In this document: in pieces, positions 1 through 9,097 of the stretch | Position numbering within the stretch: position 1 is the first letter of the stretch | How the letters are laid out: each line of letters opens with the position of its first letter | From: Bacillota bacterium | Lineage (GTDB): Bacteria > Bacillota > Bacilli > Paenibacillales > UBA4045 | Direction: 5' to 3' | Assembly: GCA_023441055.1 (NCBI GenBank) | Contig: JAEZQY010000017.1 | Location: 1 to 64,000, forward strand | Length of the DNA: 64,000 bases | The notes under the pieces: generated by a model | Seen by the model: only the letters and a program-made list of their open reading frames with translations | What the model was told of the DNA's origin: nothing | The model's database searches: none | Translations under genes and position numbers: made by a program

Positions 1-187
1 TGTCATGGTGACTCATCCGACTATCTCTGCCTCAGATGAAGTTTGTGTCCCTTGGCTCGTGCATTTGCCTCCGGCTTCCTTCAGATTCCGCCTCGCGACG
101 GACACCCTTGCCCTTGGCTAACGGTAGTCGTTCGCCAGCCCCCGTTCGGGACTTTCACCCTAGAGATGACGCCCATGCTGGGCGTAC
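1..187 (-). mobile_element. Group II intron, 5' end of the ribozyme (domain I), partial
   Basis: Read on the minus strand, this stretch starts with GTACGCCC at 187, close to the group II intron 5' consensus GTGYG. It then carries the typical domain I blocks: GGGTGAAAGTCCCGAAC, a GGGTGTCCGTCG segment, and GAATCTGAAGGAAGCCGG followed by GGCAAA. The rest of the intron, including any reverse transcriptase, would lie beyond the left edge of the window. The 5' boundary is 9 nt past the end of a terminator hairpin, which is the usual target of class C introns. The class is inferred from the target only. An overlapping plus-strand open frame is non-coding. Confidence 0.75.
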
Positions 188-196
188 ATGGATAAT

Positions 197-224
197 AGGT
201 GCCTGCGTTTGCTTGCAGGCACCT
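197..224 (-). terminator. Terminator hairpin of the upstream sugar-binding lipoprotein gene
   Basis: A perfect 10-bp stem, AGGTGCCTGC with GCAGGCACCT and an 8-nt loop, begins 12 nt after the stop codon of the binding-protein gene. The following tract (ATTATCCAT) is poor in T and is interrupted almost at once by the intron, consistent with insertion at a terminator. Confidence 0.65.
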
Positions 225-236
225 GTATCCTAATTA

Positions 237-1742
237 CTAATTCTTGTCCTGATAAGCCTCGTTCAACTCTTCGATCATCGTCATAAATTGCTGATCGGCC
301 TTGAGCTGCTCTACATACTTATCCCATGCGTCAATGGGTTCAACCCCAATGATGATCTTGACCTTAAGATCGGCCATTTTCTTTTCATACTCCATGCCGT
401 ACTTATCGAAAATTTCGGATGACAGCCCTAGCGCTGCATTCTTGATGCTTACCTCGGCTCTAGCATCGATTACTTCCTTATTGCGCTTATAGAAGTCCAA
501 GGGGATTCCGACCTGCACGCTGCGCTCATACTTGTCCAGATTGGATACAATCTGCGGCATGCCGCTCCGTGACAGCAAGGCTGCACCGGCATCTGTATTC
601 ATGCGCAAATCCTCTTCGATCGTGAAGTGTTCATTCTCCAGCCCGAAATTAGCCAGTACCCAGCCTTCTTCCGATGCGCCATACTCCATAAAGTCCAGAA
701 TCTTCTTCAGCTTGTCTTCCTTAACCGTCTTCGGGATCACGAACATCCCGTAGCTGCCCTCGCCTTGCGGCGCATACTTGCCGTTGGGACCTTCCAGATA
801 AGGTGCAGCCAGCAGATCCGCATCCGGATTCGACTTGCGCATCTCCCCTGTCAGCAGCCAGGACGGCTTCACCGCGTCGACCCAGCCGCCAGCCTTGTTC
901 GCCTTCACCAGATCGCGAAGCTGACTTGCTTTAAGTGTTGCGAAGTCCTCAGAGATAATACCTTCTTGATAAGCTCGTACCATCCATTCCAGCGCTTGCC
1001 GCGTCTCCGGCAACAGTGAAATATGCGTAAGCTTGCCATCGTCCATTAACTTCCAGACGCCGTTGCTCCGATTGAATGCGAATTCTACGAATGCTAGATT
1101 GCCCATATCTACAGCCAGACCGACTGTATCATTCACCTGATTCCCGTCTGGATCATTGTAGGTGAACGCCTTCAACACCTCGAATAAATCATCCATAGTT
1201 GTCGGATACGCCAGATTCAGATTCTTCAGCCAATCGTTGCGCAGTAGCGGCAAGCCTCCTCCGCCATCGAGCGGACGCACACGAGGAATGCCGTAGATCC
1301 CTCCTTTATACATCAAGTTATTCCATGATTCCTGCGGGTAGGAACTACTTAGATTCGGATAGTCTGCCATAATAGGCTTTAAATCCCACAACGCGCCTTG
1401 CTCAGCGAGAATCTTCAGCTGTGGATCGAACGGATCTAACATCAACAGCATATCCGGTATGTCGCCTGAAGCAAGCGTAACATTGGATTTCTCCGTATAG
1501 TTATTCGGTGACACCCAGGTGATGGACAGCTTCGTGTTCGTCCGAGCCTCCAGCTCCTTCTTGATTGGATCTTGCTCATCCGGCGGCTCTGGGGTGAAGA
1601 AGGTGGACATAATCGTAATTTCAGTCGGGCTGCTGCCACTTGTCGATGTGTCTGGCTCATTGGTGCCGCATGCGGACACAATTAGCGAAACCGCTGCGAT
1701 TAATAATACAAGCTTGAATACTACCCCTTTTGTCTGCTTCAT
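237..1742 (-). CDS. Extracellular solute-binding lipoprotein of a carbohydrate ABC importer (LplA type)
   Basis: This 501-residue protein captures a sugar or oligosaccharide outside the cell and delivers it to the two permeases encoded just upstream. It begins with a lipoprotein signal peptide: basic start, hydrophobic core, then a VSAC lipobox with Cys25 as the lipidated residue. A Ser/Thr-rich linker follows, then a family 1 extracellular solute-binding fold of the large LplA/YtcQ type common in Paenibacillus. It is the last gene of a permease-permease-binding protein operon, 64 nt after the preceding permease. No ATPase is encoded nearby; such systems usually share an MsmX-type ATPase. The substrate is unknown, but the nearby beta-galactosidase suggests a plant or galactose-containing glycan. 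Confidence 0.9.
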   Translation of the reverse strand: MKQTKGVVFKLVLLIAAVSLIVSACGTNEPDTSTSGSSPTEITIMSTFFTPEPPDEQDPIKKELEARTNTKLSITWVSPNNYTEKSNVTLASGDIPDMLLMLDPFDPQLKILAEQGALWDLKPIMADYPNLSSSYPQESWNNLMYKGGIYGIPRVRPLDGGGGLPLLRNDWLKNLNLAYPTTMDDLFEVLKAFTYNDPDGNQVNDTVGLAVDMGNLAFVEFAFNRSNGVWKLMDDGKLTHISLLPETRQALEWMVRAYQEGIISEDFATLKASQLRDLVKANKAGGWVDAVKPSWLLTGEMRKSNPDADLLAAPYLEGPNGKYAPQGEGSYGMFVIPKTVKEDKLKKILDFMEYGASEEGWVLANFGLENEHFTIEEDLRMNTDAGAALLSRSGMPQIVSNLDKYERSVQVGIPLDFYKRNKEVIDARAEVSIKNAALGLSSEIFDKYGMEYEKKMADLKVKIIIGVEPIDAWDKYVEQLKADQQFMTMIEELNEAYQDKN

Positions 1743-1806
1743 GTTGCATCCTCCATTATGTCATTTTAATTATAATAATGAATTCCGGCAATTGAAAGCC
1801 GGACGT

Positions 1807-2685
1807 TCATCCTTTAATAGAGCCGACCATCGCGCCCTTCGCAAAGTGCTTCTGCAGGAACGGATACACCATAATGATCGGTAAAGTCGAGATGACTACA
1901 GCGGCCATCTTGATCGTCTCGCCCGGCAGCATCTGCTCAGCCGACAGCTCGGCCGCTGCGCTGCCGCCCATGGAAGTCGAGGCGTCAATCAGCATATTGC
2001 GCAGCACAACCTGCAATGGCCATAATTGATGGTCGTTAATATACAGGATTGCATTGAAGAACGTATTCCAATACGATACGGCATAGAATAGTCCGAATGC
2101 GGCCATCGCAGGCAGCGAGAGCGGCAGGATAATCCGGAAGAATGCCGTGATATCATTGCATCCGTCAATCGCCGCGGCTTCCTCCAGCCCGTCAGGAATA
2201 CTATCGAAGAAGCCCTTCATCAAGATGACATACCAGCCGCTGCTCAGCACCGGGATAATCAACGCCCAGATGCTGTTGATCAGACCAACCTCCCGAACAA
2301 CGAGATAGTTAGGAATAATACCCGGCTGGAATAGGGTGGTCAGCAGAATCAACATTAACAATATTCTCCTGGCAGGGAACTTCTTACGGGACAGCGTATA
2401 CGCGATGCCCGATGTTACGAGCAAGCTCAGGAATGTGCCGACCGTTGCCAAGAAGGCGCTTACGCCAGTCGCCTTAATGAACGTATTAGTCGACATTAAG
2501 TATTTGTACGAAACGAGCGACCACTTCTCCGGGAACAGCACATAGCTCTTACGCAGGAATTCAGAAGGGTCTGTGAAGGACACGACCACCACATAGTAAA
2601 TCGGGAACAGCATGACCAGGCTCATCACAATCAAGAGCGTGGTGTTGACAAGCGAGAATATACGATCTCCTAATGTTAATCTCAT
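1807..2685 (-). CDS. Carbohydrate ABC transporter permease (LplC/YtcP type)
   Basis: This 292-residue inner-membrane permease forms a heterodimer with the LplB-type permease encoded 11 nt upstream. It has about six hydrophobic segments and a binding-protein-dependent permease EAA loop (EEAAAIDGCNDITAFFRIIL) that contacts the ATPase. It ends in the KGAMVGSIKG tail typical of the LplC/YtcP group. It lies between the partner permease and the binding-protein gene in one minus-strand operon. The family assignment is secure; the substrate is not known. Confidence 0.92.
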   Translation of the reverse strand: MRLTLGDRIFSLVNTTLLIVMSLVMLFPIYYVVVVSFTDPSEFLRKSYVLFPEKWSLVSYKYLMSTNTFIKATGVSAFLATVGTFLSLLVTSGIAYTLSRKKFPARRILLMLILLTTLFQPGIIPNYLVVREVGLINSIWALIIPVLSSGWYVILMKGFFDSIPDGLEEAAAIDGCNDITAFFRIILPLSLPAMAAFGLFYAVSYWNTFFNAILYINDHQLWPLQVVLRNMLIDASTSMGGSAAAELSAEQMLPGETIKMAAVVISTLPIIMVYPFLQKHFAKGAMVGSIKG

Positions 2686-2696
2686 GACAGTCCCTC

Positions 2697-3674
2697 CTAA
2701 TAAACGCCGTCTTCGCCGAATTTCTTAGCCAGATAGTTGGAGCCGACAACTAGAATCAGACCTACTACCGATTTGAACAAGCCGACAGCTGTTGTATAGC
2801 TGAATTGTCCCTGAAGCACACCGACGCGGTACACATACGTATCGAATACATCCGCGACCTCAGACACAGCACCGTTCATCATCAGGAACACTTGCTCGAA
2901 TCCGACATCCATCATATGGCCCAATCGCAGGATCAATAAGATGAAGATCACGTTACGGATCGCAGGTAAGGTCACATGCCACATCTGTCTGAACCGGCCT
3001 GCGCCATCCATCCGGGACGCCTCATACAGCTGCGGATCAACATTGGCCATCGCCGCCAGGAACAGGATCGTGCCCCAGCCCGCTTCCTTCCAGATCGATT
3101 GCAGGGTGAGCAACACCCAGAAGAAGTCAGGATTCGTCAGGAAGTTAATCTTACTCATGCCGAACGCAACCAGAAGCTTATTGAAGATCCCTTCCGAGTT
3201 CGACAGCAGCAGGAACGTAATGCCCACAACAATTACCCAAGATAGGAAGTGCGGCAGATACACAATAGATTGAATCGTCTTCTTGAACCAGCTGACTCGA
3301 ATTTCATTCAACATCAATGACATTACAATTGGCAGCGGGAAGAAGAAGATAAGACTCATCAGATTAATCGCCATCGTATTGCGGAACAGCAAGAAGAAGT
3401 CTGGGTTAGAGAAGAAGCGTTGGAAGTGCTCGAGCCCGACCCACTCACTTCCCATCATGCCCAGATAAGGCGAGTAATTCTGGAAGGAGATAATAATCCC
3501 CCACATCGGAACATACTTGAATATTAGAAAATACAATAATGCTGGCAACGCCAAGAGCCATAAGTAAACATTCCTTCTAAAGCTGTCCGCCGCTCTTCTC
3601 CACATAGTCGTATGGATTCGGATTGACTTCGCATGCGGGAGCTGCGGCGCTGCCAGGGAGCGGTGATCAGGCAT
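2697..3674 (-). CDS. Carbohydrate ABC transporter permease (LplB type)
   Basis: This 325-residue permease opens the first sugar-importer operon. The ATG follows a good GGAAAGGAAG ribosome binding site. A hydrophilic, basic N-terminal stretch of about 35 residues precedes six predicted membrane segments. The EAA loop reads YEASRMDGAGRFRQMWHVTL, the usual LplB form. It pairs with the downstream LplC-type permease. In LplB proteins this loop docks onto a shared cytoplasmic ATPase, which is not encoded here. Confidence 0.92.
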   Translation of the reverse strand: MPDHRSLAAPQLPHAKSIRIHTTMWRRAADSFRRNVYLWLLALPALLYFLIFKYVPMWGIIISFQNYSPYLGMMGSEWVGLEHFQRFFSNPDFFLLFRNTMAINLMSLIFFFPLPIVMSLMLNEIRVSWFKKTIQSIVYLPHFLSWVIVVGITFLLLSNSEGIFNKLLVAFGMSKINFLTNPDFFWVLLTLQSIWKEAGWGTILFLAAMANVDPQLYEASRMDGAGRFRQMWHVTLPAIRNVIFILLILRLGHMMDVGFEQVFLMMNGAVSEVADVFDTYVYRVGVLQGQFSYTTAVGLFKSVVGLILVVGSNYLAKKFGEDGVY

Positions 3675-3726
3675 AGCATTCTTCCTTTCCTCTTGTCATG
3701 TTGGTCAATTTCGTCTGTCGGTTATG

Positions 3727-3755
3727 ACTATAGATGCACCCGCAATTCCCGGCAA
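3727..3755 (-). promoter_or_regulatory. Candidate sigma-A promoter of the first sugar ABC operon
   Basis: On the minus strand TTGCCG and TATAGT are separated by 17 bp, about 50 nt upstream of the LplB-type permease start. The -10 matches the consensus at five of six positions and the -35 at four. Confidence 0.45.
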
Positions 3756-3817
3756 TAACACTTTCTTGACAGTCGCATTATACTTTCTTGATCAGTTAGA
3801 CTTCCTTGGTACGCGAA

Positions 3818-3853
3818 GAGCCGCTCCCAGTCATCTCTGACTTGGAGCGGCTC
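3818..3853 (-). terminator. Terminator hairpin after the GH42 gene
   Basis: A 10-bp stem (GAGCCGCTCC with GGAGCGGCTC) lies 19 nt past the stop of the beta-galactosidase gene. The trailing T tract is short, so termination may be moderate. It separates the galactosidase unit from the downstream ABC operon. Confidence 0.6.
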
Positions 3854-3871
3854 TATATCAGCAATCCTGTA

Positions 3872-5872
3872 TTATCTTGTCGCGATTAGTACGATTACGT
3901 CCTGCGCATCCAGATCGATCTCTCCGCTAACGGTACGATCCGTTAATGCGTCGGTATAAGCCTGCTGCAGAACAATTCGCTGCTGATCATCCGTATGATT
4001 GATCACGAACAGGGCAGACCGGCCGTCGGCCAATAGCCGCGCAGCCGCCTCGACACCGGCTGGCAAGCCAGCCATCACAGACTTCAGCTTCGCCTCCTCG
4101 CTGACGATGTCTAGAGCAGCACTCAGGCCCGCCATATCCGGCTCTGTGCCGAGATAATAGGCTACGCCCTCACCATACGCGCGTCTGGTCACTGCAGGAA
4201 CACCCGCGAAGTAATTCGACGTATAAGTCGCAAGCGACTCCGCCTCATTAAGCTCGATGACATCGTACCAAACCTTGGCATCAGCCTCCAGCTCCGTCTC
4301 TGCGAAGCGGATTCGATTCGGAAGCTCCTCCTCCATAATGCCGTAATCCTCAATCTCGATGCCGAGCAGCTCGCGGTACGCGCCTGGCAGCTTCGTCAGC
4401 GCCATCGAATTATCCATCAGCTTCGCGCCTGCGCGGTAATCCATAACCAGACGTCCGCCGCCGCGAACGAATGTATACAGCTTCTCAATTGTCTCATCGT
4501 CAGCCATCATGAGGTTCGGCGCAACGAGCACATCATAATCGGAGAAATCACCAGTCGGCGCGATCACATGTACCGGAATATTCCGGTCGAAGAAGTAGCG
4601 ATAATACAGCTCGAAGTGCTTCATATATTCATAATTCTTCACGTGCGGCTGGAATTCGAGCGCCCACTCATTATCATAGCTGCGAACCATGCCCACTCTC
4701 GCTGAACAACTGCTGCCTACTAGCAGAGGGGCCAGCTTGCGCAGCTCCGCGCCAACCTGCTTGACCTCAGCATACTTGCGTCCAGGCTCGCCATGATGCT
4801 GCAGGATGCCATGCCACAGCTCCTCAATAGAGACATTCAACGTCCGCCAGCGAAAATAAACAATACCATCTGCGCCGCGCGCAACGGATTGCATGGTCCA
4901 CCGCCGCAGCTCGCCAGGCGCTGGAGTCGGTGACATCACGACTGCGCCCGGCGTACCGCTCTGATGCTCGAGCACCCAGAAATTCTTCATCTTAAACCCG
5001 TACGTTGTATCGTGCTGGAAGGCGGCATAGGCGGGCCGATCTGCACGTACCGACTTCATGATCGGATACAGATCCAGCGAGCTCAGATCCAGGTCTACGG
5101 ATTGCTTGAAGCAATTAATTTCATTGAATTTGCCCATCTGGTTCGTCGTCACAGGCTGACCCGGCGCATTATCGCGAATAATATCCGCTTGCAGCTGCTG
5201 ATAGGCGATGACGGAATCCGATGCGAATCGATAGTAGTCCAGCGCCAGCCCCGGACTGTGATGCGGATGGATCGCATAAGCAGGCAGATGGATAGCCTCC
5301 CAATTGTCATAAGTCTGACTGGAGAATACGGTTCCCCACGCCGCATTGACTGCGTCAATCGTCTGGTATTTATTTTGCAGCCATTGTCGGAATGCCCGTA
5401 AGCAGTTGTCACAGTAACAACGCGTTGTATTGATCATCCCCATCTCATTGTCGATCTGCCAGCCGATCACCTGTGGATTGTTGCCGTAATGCTTGGTCAT
5501 CGCTGACACAATCGCAGCCGTATGTCGATGGAAATCCGGACTATTGAAGCAATAATGCCGGCGAGCGCCGAATCCGCGCACATGTCCCTGCGCATCACGA
5601 GGGTAGATATCCGGATGCTTATCCATCAGCCACTTCGGCGGACCCGCGGTCGGTGTCCCCAGAATCACCTTGATGTCCTGCTCCTTGAGCAGCGCCATCG
5701 CTCGATCCAGCCATGCGAAGTCGAATTGTCCTTCTACAGGCTCCATGACGCCCCAGGCGAATTCCGCCATTCGAACCACATTGAAGTTCGCTTCCTTCAT
5801 CATTCTAGCATCCTTCGCCCAGCGTTCCTCGGGCCAATGCTCCGGATAATAACACGCGCCATAGTACATCAT
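3872..5872 (-). CDS. Beta-galactosidase, glycoside hydrolase family 42
   Basis: This 666-residue cytoplasmic enzyme hydrolyses terminal beta-galactosides by a retaining mechanism. The N-terminal (beta/alpha)8 barrel contains the acid/base Glu143 in QIDNEMG and the nucleophile Glu302 in VLEHQSGTPG. Cys108, Cys152, Cys154 and Cys157 match the zinc-site cysteines of trimeric GH42 enzymes. A trimerisation domain and a small C-terminal beta domain follow, and the length is normal for the family. There is no signal peptide, so the substrate must be imported. The ATG follows AGGAGGAATT. The gene lies 31 nt after the response-regulator gene and between two sugar importers, so it probably acts on their cargo. 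Confidence 0.93.
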   Translation of the reverse strand: MMYYGACYYPEHWPEERWAKDARMMKEANFNVVRMAEFAWGVMEPVEGQFDFAWLDRAMALLKEQDIKVILGTPTAGPPKWLMDKHPDIYPRDAQGHVRGFGARRHYCFNSPDFHRHTAAIVSAMTKHYGNNPQVIGWQIDNEMGMINTTRCYCDNCLRAFRQWLQNKYQTIDAVNAAWGTVFSSQTYDNWEAIHLPAYAIHPHHSPGLALDYYRFASDSVIAYQQLQADIIRDNAPGQPVTTNQMGKFNEINCFKQSVDLDLSSLDLYPIMKSVRADRPAYAAFQHDTTYGFKMKNFWVLEHQSGTPGAVVMSPTPAPGELRRWTMQSVARGADGIVYFRWRTLNVSIEELWHGILQHHGEPGRKYAEVKQVGAELRKLAPLLVGSSCSARVGMVRSYDNEWALEFQPHVKNYEYMKHFELYYRYFFDRNIPVHVIAPTGDFSDYDVLVAPNLMMADDETIEKLYTFVRGGGRLVMDYRAGAKLMDNSMALTKLPGAYRELLGIEIEDYGIMEEELPNRIRFAETELEADAKVWYDVIELNEAESLATYTSNYFAGVPAVTRRAYGEGVAYYLGTEPDMAGLSAALDIVSEEAKLKSVMAGLPAGVEAAARLLADGRSALFVINHTDDQQRIVLQQAYTDALTDRTVSGEIDLDAQDVIVLIATR

Positions 5873-5903
5873 ACTGAATTCCTCCTGCTGTCTGATATTC
5901 GCC

Positions 5904-7160
5904 TTACATGCCCTCTTGCTCAGGCCGCCCGCGATATTCGCTCGGACTCTTGCCTTCTACCTCTCTAAACTTCTTATAGAACCAATCCAGCTCCCGATAG
6001 CCGACCTCAGCGGCGATCTCATACACCCTCTTATCGGTCTGCGTCAGCAGCTCCTTCGCTCTGTCCATACGCAGCTTCAGCAGATATTGCTGGAAGGTAA
6101 CCCCTTCATGCATCTTGAACAGCTGCCCCAGATAAGTGGAGTTCATATAGATTTGTCCGGCGATCTGGCGTAAATTCAGGTTGTGGTGATATTGCTTGCG
6201 CGCGATTTCCTTCACACGTTCGACGGTCAGCTTGGCCTGCGGCTCCTGCTTCAGATCAACCCCTGCGCTGATGAGTATCCGCTCGCGTGATGTCAATGGA
6301 CGCTCATCCAGCGCCTTAATCGCGGACAGGTACGAATGAACGACCTCTTGGAAGTCGCTGACGATCGGACCGATTGCCACCGTAATGGATTCTCGCGCGT
6401 AGCGCTGAGTATGGGTCAGAATATCATCAGCCCGCTTCCGCAGCCACTCCTGGTCCATCGTACCTGCATCGCCCATCCAGATTAAGCCGTACCGTCTATC
6501 CGATTCCTCGAAGATCTCCGCCTGCTTGCCGCATGACTCCTCCACCACGTTCTTCACTGCGAATCGCCTGATCTTCAGATCACGCTCCTGCTGATCGTAC
6601 ACAGCCTGCGGCCGAGTCTCCAGCTCGATAAGCATCAGGCAGAATGCGCTGAAGCTCTCCTGCTCAATTGACAGCTCCAATCTCCCGAGGAAGGAGGGGT
6701 CCTCCAGCAGGCCATGCGCCCAATGGCGCAGCCACTGTTCGCGCATGACCGGGAGGGCATGGTACAAGCGCTGCTCCAGCAGCATCTTCTCCTCGATCTC
6801 CTGCTTAATCGCGCTCAGCTTGGATGTCAACTCCTCCGCTCCGACCGGCTTAAGCAGATAATCCTCGACACCAATCCGCACCGCTTGTCTTGCATAATCG
6901 AAATCCTCATAACCGCTCACGATGATAACCGGCACATCGTTTGCTTCCTTAATACGAGCAGCGAGCTTCAGTCCGTCTACGATCGGCATGCGAATATCTG
7001 TGATAACCAGCTGATATGAATGATTGGCCATCAGCGCGATCGCTTCCTCGCCGTTGGACGCCTCATCCGCGATTTGGAAGCCATGCTTCTCCCAGTCCAG
7101 CAGATATTCGAGCGATTTACGCGCAGCGGGTTCATCATCCACAATCAAGATGTCGTACAT
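5904..7160 (-). CDS. Response regulator with AraC-type DNA-binding domain (YesN type)
   Basis: This 418-residue transcription factor is the partner of the histidine kinase encoded 5 nt upstream. Residues 1-120 form a receiver domain with acidic residues DD at 8-9, phospho-acceptor Asp55 in TDIRMP, and the conserved Lys in LLKPV. The last 100 residues are a double helix-turn-helix AraC domain ending in YRGRPEQEGM. The start is placed at MYDILIVDDE after a GAGGAGG site; an upstream extension would read into the kinase gene and is unlikely. It probably activates the flanking sugar-uptake and galactosidase genes. Confidence 0.93.
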   Translation of the reverse strand: MYDILIVDDEPAARKSLEYLLDWEKHGFQIADEASNGEEAIALMANHSYQLVITDIRMPIVDGLKLAARIKEANDVPVIIVSGYEDFDYARQAVRIGVEDYLLKPVGAEELTSKLSAIKQEIEEKMLLEQRLYHALPVMREQWLRHWAHGLLEDPSFLGRLELSIEQESFSAFCLMLIELETRPQAVYDQQERDLKIRRFAVKNVVEESCGKQAEIFEESDRRYGLIWMGDAGTMDQEWLRKRADDILTHTQRYARESITVAIGPIVSDFQEVVHSYLSAIKALDERPLTSRERILISAGVDLKQEPQAKLTVERVKEIARKQYHHNLNLRQIAGQIYMNSTYLGQLFKMHEGVTFQQYLLKLRMDRAKELLTQTDKRVYEIAAEVGYRELDWFYKKFREVEGKSPSEYRGRPEQEGM

Positions 7161-7165
7161 GCTCG

Positions 7166-8947
7166 TCAAACCTCCTCTTGATGATTCGGAATTACGATCG
7201 TCACACAGGTCCCCTCCGTACCGCTCTCCACCACAAGCCCGCTCCTCGCACCGAATAGCTTCACTAATCGCTGATGGACATTCCATAGCCCGAAGTGCGA
7301 ATCGCGAGGTTCAAATTTCGAATCAGCCAGCCAACTATGCAGCTGTTCCAGACGTTCAGGCGCTATTCCTTGACCGTTGTCTGCAATGCGTATGAAGGTG
7401 ACATGGCCATCCTCACTCTCTTCAGCGCTTATTCGAATGCTCGTTAGCTCGTTCGTATGCTCCAGCACATGCTTAATCGAATTCTCCACAATGGGCTGCA
7501 GGGACATTGCAGGCACTTGCACGGCCGACAGCATATCCGGGATATCGATGCTGGATACGAGACGGCCGACATACCGGTATTCCTGTATGCGCAGATAGAC
7601 CGACACCAGCTCCGCTTCTTCGCTTAATGCGACTATGGCGTTGCGGCTTCTAAGCAGAATGCGGAATGACTTGGCAAGCAGCTGGATAATCTCGGCATTG
7701 CGCATATCTCCGCGTTCGAGCAGATTGCCTCTTATCGAATTCAGCACATTATAGAGGAAGTGCGGATTTACTTGTGCCTGCAGCGCATACAGCTCTGCTT
7801 CCGTAATTCGAAGTTCCAGTTCCTTGCGGTCAATCTCGCCGCGATATACCTCATGAATCAATTCGTCTAAGTGCCGCATCATCCGATTGAAGATATTGCC
7901 GAGCTGACTAATCTCGTCGCGTCCCCGCACATCGATATGCACACTGAAGTTATGATCCTGCTGCACCTCACGCATCCGCCTCGCAAGCTCAATCAATCGT
8001 CTCATCATGCCTGAGGCGAACAGGTAGATGAATAGAGCGGCCACGATGCAGCTGATCCCAAGCAGGAGGAAGGCTAGATTCCGAGTCTGCTCAATCTCAG
8101 GGAACAGATCCTTCACCGAGACTAGCATAATGACCCTCATATCCTTGACCGCGCTGCGTGATTGCAGCGTCTGGTGGAAGACGATGAAGGTATCATCCGC
8201 GGATTCATATTGAAATTCGCCACTTACTCCATTCGAGACCAGCTGTTCGTAGAAGGGATAGTCATGAAGGAGGGCGGAACTCTGTGCCTCCTGACTATCC
8301 AGAAGCACTTCTCCGCCTGGCAGTGTAATAATAATTCGTTTATCACGGCTTTCTTGACTGATCAGACTGTAGAGTACTTGCTTGTTCACTTCGATAGAGA
8401 CCGACAGTTCAGTATGGGCATCCACATAATTCAGCCGCTGCTTCAGACTGAATACCGGCTCTGACTGGAATACCTGTACCTTGCCAGTCCTCGACCACAT
8501 GCTGCCTGACGCGGTCTTCATCAGTTCGCCCAGCCAAGGATTATCGCTCCGCTGTCGTTCATTCAGCAGATACACATTCGCGAATGTGAATGTCGAATTC
8601 GGTGTATAGAACACCAGATTCCGAATATCCTGGGTAGTGCGAAGCGTAGACACATAGGGTTGCAGCGTATCGAAGTAAGCGCGATACGCTTCCCGATGAT
8701 CCGGATATTCAGTGAGCAGCGCTTGCTGCAGCTTCACATTCAGATACAGCGTGTCCGCAAGCCGTTCGTAAGCGGTCAGCTTCTGATCGAGATTCTGGGA
8801 AATTTGGGAGAGCGTAACGAATGCGTTGTGCTTCACATGTCCCAATATCGTATTACTGCTGCGATCTACCAGGAGATAAGTAATGCTCGCGAACAGAATC
8901 GTCACCAGGGTGACATTGACTAGGAACAGCTTCATCTTAATCTTCAT
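7166..8947 (-). CDS. Membrane sensor histidine kinase (YesM/LytS-like HisKA_7 type)
   Basis: This 593-residue kinase is anchored by membrane segments at about 7-27 and 291-312. They enclose a 260-residue extracellular sensing region of the Cache type. A HAMP linker (about 313-368) leads to the YesM-type phosphorylation motif NPHFLYN with His396, then a HATPase domain with the NGQGI nucleotide motif. It signals to the AraC-type regulator encoded immediately downstream. In this family the signal is usually a sugar, often presented by an extracellular binding protein, and the lipoprotein gene directly upstream is a plausible partner. Confidence 0.92.
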   Translation of the reverse strand: MKIKMKLFLVNVTLVTILFASITYLLVDRSSNTILGHVKHNAFVTLSQISQNLDQKLTAYERLADTLYLNVKLQQALLTEYPDHREAYRAYFDTLQPYVSTLRTTQDIRNLVFYTPNSTFTFANVYLLNERQRSDNPWLGELMKTASGSMWSRTGKVQVFQSEPVFSLKQRLNYVDAHTELSVSIEVNKQVLYSLISQESRDKRIIITLPGGEVLLDSQEAQSSALLHDYPFYEQLVSNGVSGEFQYESADDTFIVFHQTLQSRSAVKDMRVIMLVSVKDLFPEIEQTRNLAFLLLGISCIVAALFIYLFASGMMRRLIELARRMREVQQDHNFSVHIDVRGRDEISQLGNIFNRMMRHLDELIHEVYRGEIDRKELELRITEAELYALQAQVNPHFLYNVLNSIRGNLLERGDMRNAEIIQLLAKSFRILLRSRNAIVALSEEAELVSVYLRIQEYRYVGRLVSSIDIPDMLSAVQVPAMSLQPIVENSIKHVLEHTNELTSIRISAEESEDGHVTFIRIADNGQGIAPERLEQLHSWLADSKFEPRDSHFGLWNVHQRLVKLFGARSGLVVESGTEGTCVTIVIPNHQEEV

Positions 8948-8973
8948 TCGTTACGCTCCCGACCTTAAGGGCT

Positions 8974-9062
8974 CGTTACGAAAATACTTCTCGCTTTGGC
9001 CGACAACATATCAACGCTTTACTGATTGTTGTCGGCCATTTAGCGGAAGTTATTTCGTAACG
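8974..9062. repeat. Large imperfect inverted repeat between binding-protein and kinase genes
   Basis: Two arms of about 34 bp can pair. The outer part is CGTTACGAAAATA with its complement TTATTTCGTAACG, and the inner part is a perfect 11-bp stem, TGGCCGACAAC with GTTGTCGGCCA. The loop is about 20 nt. The structure follows the stop of the binding-protein gene and could act as a terminator or attenuator limiting expression of the two-component genes. The long extended arms also resemble a small mobile palindrome. Confidence 0.7.
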
Positions 9063-9097
9063 ATACCTGAATCTTCGACTCTTCTCTCCTTATCCTA

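Noticed and set aside
36..233. Small plus-strand open frame of 65 codons
   Set aside because: It lies antisense to the group II intron RNA, has no ribosome binding site, and matches the non-coding reverse complement of intron domain I.
7161..7286. Longer N-terminus for the AraC-type response regulator
   Set aside because: The extra 42 residues would overlap the kinase gene, do not resemble a receiver domain, and the internal ATG has a strong GAGGAGG site.
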